Source: Lunularia cruciata
Taxonomy: Eukaryota; Streptophyta; Marchantiopsida; Lunulariales; Lunulariaceae
Reading direction: 5' to 3'
NCBI GenBank assembly: GCA_948567375.1
Contig: OX419756.1
Coordinates: 36,062,552-36,126,551, forward strand
Length of the DNA stretch: 64,000 nucleotides
The stretch's first letter is position 1; each line of letters opens with the position of its first letter. The translations under genes were made by a program, and so were the position numbers. Below, one piece after another: positions 1 through 10,700 of this stretch. Below the pieces are notes generated by a model. It did not search any database. It had not been told where the DNA came from and saw nothing but the letters and a program-made list of their open reading frames with translations.

Positions 1-95
1 ACCATTTTACCTCTTTTGTCTCTCTCTTGCACCGCTTAACGGGGTCTTCCTATCCTTCATGTGTTTGGTGTGGTCGCATATTTCACAATAAATGA
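1..95 (+). mobile_element. 3' end scrap of R2-like non-LTR element
   Basis: This stretch matches, by eye, the 3' untranslated tail of the near full-length element that ends near 19290. The shared blocks are the ACC-TTTT-TTGTCTCTC run and the GGGTCTTCC-ATCCTTCAT run. Only the tail is in the window; the rest would lie upstream. It faces a second tail in the opposite direction near 285. Confidence 0.6.
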
Positions 96-284
96 TCACA
101 ATGCTATAATATGACGTGAAAGAATCCTGTAATCATGCCACAAACGAGCGACTATGACAAATTTCACACAATTTGCCCATCTGATTGGCTAGAAGTGTCA
201 AAGTTGGAGAGGTGAGGTGGATGAGTTGAAAAAGTCAGGTGGTTTTATAGTTTCCCTTTTACATATCTTGTGCAATGCTATAAA

Positions 285-678
285 AAATAGAAAGGCAACC
301 ACGTAAAACACATGAAGGATGGGAAGACCCCATCAAACCTTACAATGGAGAGATAAAAGAGGTGAAATGGAGCTGGGCCCCAATAATATTGATATGAGAA
401 ATCTGCCCTACCGCACCTAAGATATCCAAGCTATGCAAATCATAAGGTCTACAAAGTACTAGAGGATCCAAAGAAGTATCACCTAGTGTGATTGCTCTCC
501 TATGGATTACATCAGCCAATGCTCTCTATAGAGCAATGGACACACGTTGTCTAAAGTATGCTACAAAGTATGAGAGTTAGAGTGGTACCTCTTGGCGTCT
601 AATATGATAAGCTCTTGCACACTCCTTGACAAATGTGTTGAACATTATGTTCATCATTCCATATAACTCCAACACTAA
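285..678 (-). mobile_element. Inverted 3' end fragment of R2-like element
   Basis: Read on the minus strand this is the last coding part and 3' tail of the same element family: the region after the endonuclease domain, then the GGGGTCTTCCCATCC tail block near 310-325. It is fused at about 679 to a plus-strand copy of the RT region, so the two pieces lie head to head. It contains stops and has no coding capacity. Confidence 0.6.
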
Positions 679-2745
679 ACTCCATCCAAAGTGTGTCGTC
701 CTATTGATAGATGTTGAGAACACTTTTAATAGTGTCTTACATCCTTCATCTTTAGAGAGGTTAGGGAGGCTGGTGGATCCTTAGCAAGTCTTAATCCTAT
801 TGTGCAGTCTTTTTATGGCTCTCTTGCTTCCTTTTACTACCAAAACAGTTCTTCATAAGAGGGATTCATTGTATTGGAGTCAACTATTGGTACACATTAG
901 GAAGATCCTTTAGGGGAACCCTTATTTGCCATGGCTCACTTTAGAGCTCTCTTATCTACTAGTTTGGCCATGCGAGGTTGTGTATTTCTCTCCTTGGCAT
1001 ATGATACACATCGTGAGCCCTATAGATCAGATTAGCTAGGTCTTCCACCACTTGACTACCACGCTACATCTAGTAGGCTTGAGAGTCAAGGTGTCAAAGT
1101 GCAGGGCATGGTCCCCTTTAGGTATCCCTCCCCACCTTGAGCTTCCAAAGGGGTGTATACATCTACAAATAGACTATGTATTCTTGGAGTCCTAATAAAA
1201 TTTGAGGATTTTGTCACACGCTTCTTAGACACTACCCTTGCAAAGGATGTTCTCTATGTAGATGACCTTCAATTATTAGGAGATCCGCATGTGACATTTG
1301 GTATACTCTCCTCTAGTATTGCTTGTTGATTGACTTATCTCTTCTGCACAATTCCTCCCTCCATGACCTTCCTATCGTGTCTGAGAGCCTTTGATAGGAG
1401 GATTATGGGAGTCTTTGTTGATATTATTGGATCAAGGATATTTGAGTGTGTGATAGGGGATTTAGCACATAAACAAACATCTCTACCAATCTCATGTGGA
1501 GGGGTTGGCTTGCTATCTATGGAGTAGATGACATCTATAGCTTTTTTGGGTAGTTGGGCTCTCTTGGCACCCCTACTTTCTTCTCATTTTGTGGTTGATA
1601 GGCTGGTTTTGGAGACTTATGTGATAGAGGTGGAGGAGGGATCCTTTTCTCTCCAAATGTTATTGCGGCAGGCGAGAGATAGCTCCACGGGCACACGAGG
1701 ATCCTCCATTTTTTGCTTCACTATCTTCAGATTGGACTGGAGGTTTACAATCTTCCTTGATGGAGCTACATCATCAACATACGCTACATTCTCTCTTAGT
1801 TGACTCATCCATTCCTCAAGCTACTAGAGCACATCTCTTCTCTTGCTTTGGCAAGGGTGCAAGCTCTTGGATCTTAGCTCAAATGTGCGTTAGGGCATTC
1901 TGACTTGCACCAACTACTTTCTCTACAACAATGAGGTTTTGCCTAGGTTTGGTCCACCCATTTGCATCTTCATTACTTGCTTGTGAGTGTGGTTCTACAA
2001 TAGATGCAATAGCGGTCCATATAACACGATGTCCTTTTGGAGGACAGAGGATAACTACCCATGCTATTAGGGACATAATGTTTGCTATGGCACGAGAGAG
2101 TAGATACTTGGCTTGGAGAGAGTGTTCAGATGCTTTGCAAACAACACATGTCAGGGCAGACTTATACTTGGTCCGGATGATAAGGTGACAATAGCAGGTG
2201 TCGTGGTTACGGACCCTCCGCATGATACAATTTTGAAGGTATTGATTACCCATCCTCCTGGCTGGGGCAGCAGCAGCGTGCAAGGTATCCAAGTATAGGG
2301 GTATGCAACGAGGTCACCTCTTTGTTCCTCTAGCCTTGGAGTTATATGAAGTGATGGACACGGAGTTCAACACATTTGTCAAGGAGAGCACAAAAGTTTA
2401 TCATGTTAGGTGCCAGGGGTATCACTCTCACTCTCATACTTTGTAGTATATTTTAGACAGTGTGTGTACATTGCTCTACAGATTGCAGTGGCTGGTGCAA
2501 TCCATAGGAGAGCAATCACACTAGGGGATGTTTATTTGGATGCTTCATTTGTTTGTAGACCATCCGGCTTGTATAGTTCATATAGCTTTATTATCTTAGG
2601 TGCAATAGGGCAGATTTCTCATATCTACTCTATTGGAGTTTAGCCCAATTTTACCTATTTTGTCTAAACCTTGTAGGGCTTGATGGGTCTTCCCATCCTT
2701 CTTGTTTTCTACGCGGTTGCCCTTTTCCTACTTCTTCCATATCAC
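679..2745 (+). pseudogene. 5'-truncated R2-like element (RT and endonuclease remnants)
   Basis: This is a second, more decayed copy of the element at 16053-19290, starting inside the RT domain. RT motif 3 is readable near 700-730 (DVEN-FNSV in the better copy). The QGDPLG and ADD motifs near 900-1010 are eroded. The C-terminal knuckle with CECGSTIDAIAVH and TRCPFGG is readable at about 1985-2045. Frameshifts and stops occur throughout, and the 3' tail ends near 2745. The missing 5' end is typical of target-primed reverse transcription that stopped early. Confidence 0.75.
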
Positions 2746-3010
2746 CGCATATCAGTGCTTCAGTCTATGATAATCTGGAGGTTCAGTACTAGTTCGAGCA
2801 CGACCTCGAGTACAGTTACTATTACAGATGTGGAACGTAGAGTATGAAGGGTAGACTGATGATTGAGCTGGCTAACAACAACGCATCGTCTAGATCTATT
2901 ACGATTCACATCACAGTAGAGAGCAACTGGTTGAATTCGTATTTCGATTCCGATTTCCTGGAGTCCTGTGCACATTTAAGTTCTCCAGTAATTTGAACAC
3001 TGGGGTAATA

Positions 3011-3041
3011 AAAGGGACCCACGGATCCTGTGGGTCCCTTT
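3011..3041. repeat. 12-bp-stem hairpin
   Basis: An inverted repeat with arms 3011-3022 and 3030-3041 (AAAGGGACCCAC and its complement) around a 7-base loop, GGATCCT. It lies just beyond the 3' end of the non-LTR copy and 150 bp from the minus-strand pseudogene. Its role is unknown. Confidence 0.7.
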
Positions 3042-3045
3042 ATTA

Positions 3046-3065
3046 ACAGGTAAATAATTACCTGT
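3046..3065. repeat. 8-bp-stem hairpin
   Basis: A second perfect inverted repeat, ACAGGTAA-ATAA-TTACCTGT, 4 bases after the previous hairpin. The pair could be the centre of a decayed foldback element or a minus-strand transcription terminator. Nothing else supports either reading. Confidence 0.65.
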
Positions 3066-3192
3066 TACCTGTAATCCTCGTCTCGATTCGTGCCAAATGC
3101 TTATGCATTAGATTATGTTTCAAAGACAGTTATCAGTATTGTCCATTTTCTTAAGGCCATTTAAGTGCAGCGTCAGAGCTAGGATGAAATTT

Positions 3193-3698
3193 CTAGATTC
3201 GAGTATAGTAGGACAAGAAAATGGGATAATTTGAAGCAAATGATATTGTTGCATCTACCCAAAAAATTATGCAAGCGGGGAACGTATCGACTTGTGAACT
3301 CGATTGCACTTGAATTATCAAGATTGTGGTTAGTTCTGCACCATTTCCTTCCATTATAGATCTCAACACAGGGGCCAAAAAACACAACAAATCCGAATTC
3401 TTGCAAAGGTCGGTCGGTCCTCGACTTTCCCCACCACTGTCTCTTAAAATGTCCAGGATTTCGATAACTACGGTTGTAGTACCTTTTACTGTGTATGGTA
3501 CACGGATGGTCTTCAGCGGTGCTAGTCCATATGTTGGCCCAACTTTACCATTATGGAGAACTGGGCGACAAAGCAGATTCACAGGAGCATCGTTGGTGGC
3601 AAGGTATGTTTGACGCAGGTTAGTGCGGCCACTCCCTTCAAGAAAGCCGAAAGCACCGTAATAATGACGAGCAGAGGGACAGCGGATTTGATACCCAT
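3193..3698 (-). pseudogene. Small secreted-protein pseudogene, copy 1
   Basis: The start is the ATG at 3698-3696 on the minus strand. It opens with MGIKSAVPLLVIITVLSAFL, a clear signal peptide (Lys, then a hydrophobic core, then a small-residue cleavage site GVAA). The mature part has CRPVL-NGKVG, a VPYTVKG block and VVIEILD, all shared with the plus-strand copy at 4951. A one-base deletion soon after the signal peptide shifts the frame, so the mature part reads in another frame to a stop at 3193. I do not recognise the family. The repeated short hydrophobic strands suggest a small beta-rich secreted domain (inference). The two genes diverge and share the bases just before the ATG (tcgacATGGGTATCAAATCC). 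Confidence 0.6.
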
Positions 3699-3841
3699 GT
3701 CGACGGCTCTATACAGGTCTGCGTCTGCAAGTGCAGAATCCAAATTGCAGTCGATAAGAAACCGACTGCAAATCTGAAAGGTCCGCGAGTCAGATAGATG
3801 GCTGTAGAAATAAACGGGTTTCTAGACATTGTGAATGTGTT

Positions 3842-4770
3842 TTAACCTAGCGAACGTAAAGCGAAGTTGTCCGATTATGGATCACGTTCGTGCCACATTT
3901 TGAGGAAGTTTGGTGAATGATCATCTTCGGAAGCTGATTTAAACTGTTTGGACATATTATATAGGACTGACGCCATTCAATTTATCACGGTGGTGCAATA
4001 GGACATTTTTTCACCTCCAGTGCCAAGCAGACTCATATTAGAAACAAGTTTGCTTGCTAGATTTTTACTTTTGATTACTTAAACGATAATTACATACATA
4101 ACTAGGAGATTGATTTTTCTTGAGCATCTCAACTCTATATTTTAAGGATATAATTAAAGATCATTTTGAAGATATATATCGTGAACTATACGTCTATATA
4201 ACATGTGTACGGTCTTTTCAAACATCCAAAAGATTACAGTCACTCATGACAAGTAATTATAAAGTTAAAACATTACCGTCACTCATGACAAGTATTTATA
4301 AAGTTAACTCCTTTTGATCCAAGCATATTATAATTGCAAGCAAGAAAACACTCAAGTTCAGTTGATAGTTTATCAAAAATTTAGTAATATGTAAAAACTT
4401 AGATTATTATATTTCAAATCCTACGACACTACCAGGTTCGAAGAATTCTTCTTGGCGATGTAAGAATTCTGATGCCAACTTAGTGCTTATCAATATGAAA
4501 GTGTTATTCAAGCAAGATTTTCCTCCATTGAATTGGTAACTGTCACTCCCAAAGCGTCATATTGTCAATCACAATCTCAATCTCGATGTTGGAGACAATC
4601 CTATTCATGTCTTAGAAGTTTTCATAAAATTTCTCTATCTTCCATTCGGGAGTTCACGTAACTGATTGGAGATGGACAGATATCTTATCAACACCAAACT
4701 TCTGGAATCGTGGCATGATGAATGATTGAATTTCTGAAGAAGACTACTGAAGAAGACCACGTTCATAATG
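3842..4770. other. Intergenic region between the two secreted-protein copies
   Basis: About 0.9 kb of AT-rich sequence between the two diverging copies. A short direct duplication, cagtcactcatgacaagta..., occurs near 4238-4257 and 4270-4292. I see no gene. It would contain both promoters if the pair was once active. Confidence 0.4.
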
Positions 4771-4777
4771 TATAAAA
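4771..4777 (+). promoter_or_regulatory. Possible TATA box of secreted-protein copy 2
   Basis: TATAAAA lies 180 bases before the ATG at 4951, in the context atgTATAAAAgaag. The distance suits a plant core promoter with a leader of roughly 150 nt. There is no other evidence. Confidence 0.45.
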
Positions 4778-4950
4778 GAAGCCGGCTTCACTATTTCCAT
4801 ATCGTTTATTTCTTCACCTTGGTACTTGCATTGAGTCCCCTTCGCCCACTGCAAGTCAGCTTCTGCAATTGAATCTGAGTGACTGCGTTTCAAGCGGGCA
4901 ATCTACCGAAGACAAAGACATAGCATCGCATATGTCACATAGCCATCGAC

Positions 4951-5271
4951 ATGGGTATCAAATCCGCCGTCGCTCTGCTCGCAGTCATCGCGGTGCTGTC
5001 CGCATTCTTGAGCGGAGTGGCAGCATAAACCAGTGTCACACGATACCTTGCCACCAACAACGCTCCAGTGACTCTGAGCTGCCGCCAAGTGCTCGGTGAT
5101 GGTAACGTGGGGCGAGTGTACACACTGGAACGGCTGACAACCTTCCATGTACCCTACGTAGTAAATGGTAATACAACTATAGTTATCGAAGTCCTTGACA
5201 CTGCCAACAACGTGGTGGAGACTTTCAAGTTTGTTCCGGGCACGGTTGAGCTCCTTTGTCATCGCTGTTGA
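4951..5271 (+). pseudogene. Small secreted-protein pseudogene, copy 2
   Basis: An ATG at 4951 opens a 107-codon frame whose first 25 codons encode a signal peptide (MGIKSAVALLAVIAVLSAFL, then SGVAA). Codon 26 (5026-5028) is TAA, exactly after the predicted cleavage site. After it the frame stays open to 5271 with CRQVLGDGNVG, FHVPYVVNGN and TTIVIEVLD, matching copy 1 on the other strand. Copy 1 has CTA at the same codon, so both TAA and CTA could come from one ancestral CAA (inference). A TATA box stands upstream. I do not recognise the family. It could be a recent pseudogene, or a gene in which this allele carries a stop. Confidence 0.6.
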
Positions 5272-7733
5272 CTTCTTGCGAAGAGGTATCGTGGTTCAGC
5301 TTTTCGGTTTGCTTAATGGCATCCTTCGGTTGGTCGCGAGCATCAATATTGGTCGTTTGCTGGAAGCTTTGCTGATTCTTATTCGTCAGACTCATATGCG
5401 CGTAGAGGCAAGTTTTCCGCCTAACATCTCTGAATTTGTTAGATCTGAAAATCTGATTTTTGCATTTGGTGCAATCTTTCACATTACCGAACCTGATTGC
5501 TGAATGTAACAACTAGTATTTCCTTGAGATCCATCTCTTCCTTGGAGAGGGAGAAGTCTCAGCAGCTGCTCGTGTTGATTTGTTTGATCTCTAGAAACGT
5601 CACTAATTACTTAGATTTCTAAATCTGAATTTGTCTGTTTAATTTGTGTACGAAAGGGATGGTAAATGGCGCAGTGAAACAGTCAACATCTTCCGTCTAT
5701 CTCAGTTACTGGCAGACATTCAAACTTTCTAGTATCAGACGTGGATTTGGCATAAGCACTTGCGGTTGTGCAATGCCATCCAGACTCGAGGTTTTTGTAG
5801 TTTGACTCTTTGCGTCATGCGCTATTGTTCACTGGCGATGACAGACGCAGGTGCACGTGGAGATCGAGTATGGATGATAGTGACTGCAAATAATGGGAAC
5901 TACTATAGATCTACAACGTAACGTTCAACATCAATTTCGAAGGACTTCGTTCGAACTCATTGCTCGAAAGTTTTGTCGTATGTTTGGGGAGCCAGAAAAG
6001 TCTATTCTAAGATCTTAGATGTAGTTTCAGTTTCTTCAGTCGGAAAAATCAAATAAAGATATATATATCCAGTTCAATTAAGCTAAGCATCTTCCGCATT
6101 GATGGGTTTCCTGTTTTCAACGGTGATTCTGGTAGGCATGTATTTCCCGTTTGAGGCTTAACTTGCATGTAATGTTTTGTCTCAATTTTGGTTTCATTTA
6201 ATGTGCATTGCCCTAGAGACAGAACCTTGTAATTCTCGAAGTTGTATTGCAACTCCGACATCAAAATCAGGGTTGGTAAGGGATTGCCCAGTTCTCCACG
6301 TGAAGACATGCAACTAGATCCGAAACCATAAAGAAAGGGTACTTATTTTAAGCAGAGACGTCGATAGGCAACTGAAATTTGATTATCAACAATCACGTGA
6401 TGAGTTAAGAACACACAAGAGAAAAAACTGCAAATAACTATATAGTTCAGTTCCGATTGGTAGATTCGGATTGAAGTCTCCTTGTGAAGTAAAAAGTTTC
6501 GAACTGCTACCTCTCCCAGTAGATTGACAAATTGAGTCTCAAGCTTGAATGACTAACCACACTTGAATAATTTACCAAAGTTTCTAAAAGGTTTAATATT
6601 ATAACTCAGCATAAAATTTCTCTCTGGATACAACTACACAATTCTTATATGGATATCTTGTTACCACTAGGGAATTTCAACTCCTATTTTAAAGACTGAC
6701 TCACTTTCGCATGAAATGTACTTGGACCCGTGTGCTTCTTCCAAACTTTAATGCTGTAACCGAAACAAATGATAGAAGTGTGCGTAAAATAGTCATAATC
6801 ACTAGTTGCGAAGTTCAACTCATGTTCTTGTCTACAAAAACCATATTTCAATGTCTGGAAAGTTGTAAAATGTAAAGCGTCCTCAGTGTTAACAATAGAT
6901 GTCACCCTTAGTTGCATCCCTAGTACAAAATCCCTCATTGCTGCGGTGAGGCGGAAAGTTACAACCTTTTTGCCACGTAGATGACATTCCTGTACAGTCA
7001 AAGAAGTACGTAGTCCAAACGCAGTCAGAACTCCTTCTTCCTTTCGAGAAATTGAAACTCTCGACCTTTGGTTCGTTAACTGTAGAAACCAGTTCAGTTA
7101 CAGATACAAGATACAGAGAGAAAGACTGAAGGTCGATGAGTCCACGCAGATTCTGATGATGCCTGCACAACTCTTACAGGAAGCGGGAATTCCGTTTTAC
7201 GAGCCACAGATTCGTATGCTTACAATGCTATCAGACATTACAAGGCTTTGAGCTTAGAGCTTAGGAATCGAGAAGTGCAGAGATGGCGCGAGTGAATCTT
7301 GATCCGATAGAACCGATGTTTAAGAAAAATCGGATGGCAGGCGTCTTACTGATAACTGAAATCTTCTTTTGTTCCATTCTTGGCTATACAACAACGCTTT
7401 CCTTCCTTTGCGTTGCAAGGAAGTGTACGCAATTCTTGCTCGAGAAAACTATGGAATACTCCAGATGGATCACACGGGCGTGATAGTTCTCTTATTCGAA
7501 GTTCTGTAGGGTTGATCACAACCCGACGTAAAGATCTCGAAGAGTACAGACTTCCGTAACTTTGGTATGTCTGTTGCATGGAGCGTTGTATCCTGTGACA
7601 ATAATCTGGTTAAGGTGGAAGGCAGAAGTGCAGGAAGGAAGAATTTGGAAGCCCTTCATCAGGCGGCTTGCATTACGAGCTTTGATAACGAAACAGGAGC
7701 CAAAGGCCTTTGTATGGACCACGCATAAGTAGA
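5272..7733. other. Intergenic region and probable promoter/leader of the U2AF-like gene
   Basis: No coding region is supported. The short open frames here have no recognisable domain and do not chain through splice sites into anything I know. The last several hundred bases should hold the promoter and 5' leader of the gene starting at 7734. An in-frame TAA at 7686 stops the reading frame from extending upstream without an intron. Confidence 0.5.
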
Positions 7734-10700
7734 ATGGTGAGCAGAGCTGGTGAGAGTAGTATTTCAGAAGAGGGCAAGGAGATGGAAAATGAAAAAGATG
7801 AAAAGGACATTCCAGACGGGCGAGGAGAAAAAAGGTTAAAGCCTGACAATCTCCTCAGCCGACTTGAAGGGGACATTCAGCTTACAGATACAGTAGGGAA
7901 GAAGAGGGAAACGCATAATTTCCAGGGTGTAACAGAGACTTGGGAACCTGTTAAAACAAATTTCGATAATAGAAAGGAAAAACTAGATGGAAGAAGAGAT
8001 GATAGGTCAAAAGCTGACAATGTCCAGAAGTCAGTTGAAGGGGGTAATCAGATCGCGGCCACGGTTCGAAAGAAGCGGGATACCCACGATTGCAACAGCT
8101 GTATAGAGAATTACGACCCCCTGAAATTAAACTTGGATGTGCTTGTGTCACCGGAGAGAAACAGGTGGAGCGTGACACCACTTCCTGCTGCCAGGGACTG
8201 TTGTGAGAGAAGAAGTAGCGCCGGACACGAATTTGACCTTAAAAGGACAGAGGTGACAAATAAAAGACTAGCTGTTGGCATGAAGAATCAAGATGGAGTA
8301 GAGCGGATGAGGACTTTTGATAAGAGAGGTAGAGATGAAGAATTAACTGGCTTGCTTGCAAGAAGAAGGAAGAGGAGAGTTGGAGAGGACACTGCAAAAA
8401 ATTCAGACAGGGAGAGGGTAGTCCAAATTAGGTCACAAGCCAGAAAGATTAACCCTCAGCCGGTACTAAGGGAGGAGAAGGGAACAAGTAGATGTAGGAC
8501 AAAGCCATTTCGGGCAGAAGTACATGCCGAGATGATGGACGAATGTAGGTGGGCCAAGCAAGCCTTGACAGAAGAGCACCAGAATTATGGTGAAAACCGT
8601 AGGCGATATGTCAAGGATGAGACTGGACAGAATGAAGCCAACCAATGGAAAAATTCACCACTGAAGCGCAGGGAAAAGAGACTTATGCATTTCCGACATG
8701 GCTTGGAAAGATTTGATAGTTCTTCGTATAGCAAAGATAGATTGGATAGATTCAATTGTGACAATATCGGATGTCCTGCATCACTTGTCAGGTCCGGGCG
8801 GAAGTGTGTATTGGGAAAGAACAGAAAATTCTCACGGGAGATGAACACAAGGAACCATATGGCGGACAGAAGAATGGAGAGTGACATGCATTCGAGAGCT
8901 ACTAGAGAAACTGATGATTTGTCTACTAGAAGGAGATCAGCTCCTGAACTGCGAGAGAGTGATGAAGGGCGAAGACAGATGCGTTCTCATGCAAAACATT
9001 TGGGCTGCAGCTTTGTCCAAGAAAAGCTGGACCACAGCTCAATAAAAGTTAGGACTGATCGTGCCGCAAGGATAGATGTGACTGGATTCAATCATGAGAT
9101 TCCCCTAACCACCAACGTTTGGGAAGTGAAGCATGATATAAAGAGGAAGTTTAGTAGCAAAATTGTGGTTCCCAGATCGGAGTCAGAAGAGCCTGACGCT
9201 AATGATGGCATCAACCAGGGTGGAGCGACTGTTGTAGATGAATATGATCAGGCGGGAAGGAAGGATCTAAGTTTTGTTTCACAAGACTTACAAGATTATA
9301 GAACCCAGAAAACCATACGACTTGACAAACCGAAGAAAGATGGTTTATTTGCTGGAAAAAGGGAGGACAGGCTCTCAAAAGTATTCGATTATGACTCTAA
9401 GAAAGGGACAGACAGAGCCCCACTTCATAGACCTGACATCGCATCATTAGACCATGAGATTTGGATGTGCCCTGATAACTCCAAGAGCGCAAACATTGCA
9501 GCAATTAAGGACAAGGTGAAGACTCTTACTAAAGGCTGCAATGCCAAACAAAGGAACAGCCCCCGGAAATTCCGATATACGAAAGACGAGTTTGAGTCGC
9601 AAGGTCCAGACGATTACAAGGATGATCTGGAACTCAGATTACTGGGTCTCAGCAAGAAAAATGAGGACTTGAAGGACATTACATCGAGGAAGTCACCTGA
9701 AACACATCCGTCGAGACCAGTGACCAAAAGTGGGAAAGAAATAACGGTGAAGTCTAAGGAGTCCTTGTTAAAAATACAGGCGTTAAACGTAGGTAGGGCA
9801 AGAGCTGGTCGTGGTCAAGATTTTTCTTCTAATGAGCCTAGATATCACAAACACAGAGTTAGGTCTCATTCTGCATCACCCAAAATAAGAAATCTCTCAC
9901 CTCAGGAGAAGGAACATGGTAGATCCACATCTCCCAGAAGATCTGAAACAGAGTGGGAAAAGTTTGAAAGAGAGAGGAACAACACACTTGCTGCTTTTGA
10001 CAGCAGATATCGTCGATTTGGAGGTGGAACCAGTGGTCTAGGAGGATACTCACCGAGGCGTCGGAGGTCCGAAGCAGCCATCAAAACTCCTTCTCCTCCT
10101 CCCCGGTCGCCAGAAAGGAGAAAGCCTCGAGCTTGGGACTTGCCACCTCCTGGAATGGACAGCTCTATGGTTGCTGCCATATCTGCAGCTCAGCAAGCAG
10201 TTGTTCAGCAAGCTGCTATTCAACATGCAGCTGCCGTCCTTGCATCTGCCACTCCGCTAGTATCTGGTAGTGTGCTTCTTTCACCTGGAGCCACATCTGC
10301 TTCAGCTTCCTGTGGCCTTACACCTGCTCCTACAATGATGCCTTCTCTTCTACAGCAGGTGAATCCAGCAGTTACTGCAGTCACTTTGACTCAAGCTACA
10401 AGGCCCCTGAGAAGGCTGTATGTCGGAAACGTTCCTGCTACCGTCTCAGATGGAGAACTTCTAGAATTCATGAATGCGGCCATGTTATCAGCCAATGCGA
10501 ATCATCTAGCAGGAACTAAGCCATGTATCAATTGCTCGGTATGAGACTCTTTTCTGCTCCTGCCTTTGGTCCAGCAAGGACCTTCATAGATGGCTTTGCC
10601 ATGCGGCTTTATTTTCCATATATGCTGACAATACCTGGCCGTGCACATAAGCTGTGAAAGGAACGGAACTTTGACAATTTCTTCCAATCCAGGAGTACAT

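Noticed and set aside
5195-5503. Overlapping frames of about 100 codons on both strands after the secreted-protein copy
   Set aside because: They overlap each other in antisense and show no motif; the true frame of the gene ends at 5271.
6049-7170. Possible minus-strand gene from frames at 6049-6309 and 6684-7170
   Set aside because: The pieces overlap in different frames and encode nothing recognisable; this is more likely leader or promoter DNA of the gene at 7734.
7710-7733. An upstream start for the U2AF-like protein at 7710
   Set aside because: That codon is TTG; the first ATG in frame is at 7734, and there is a TAA at 7686.
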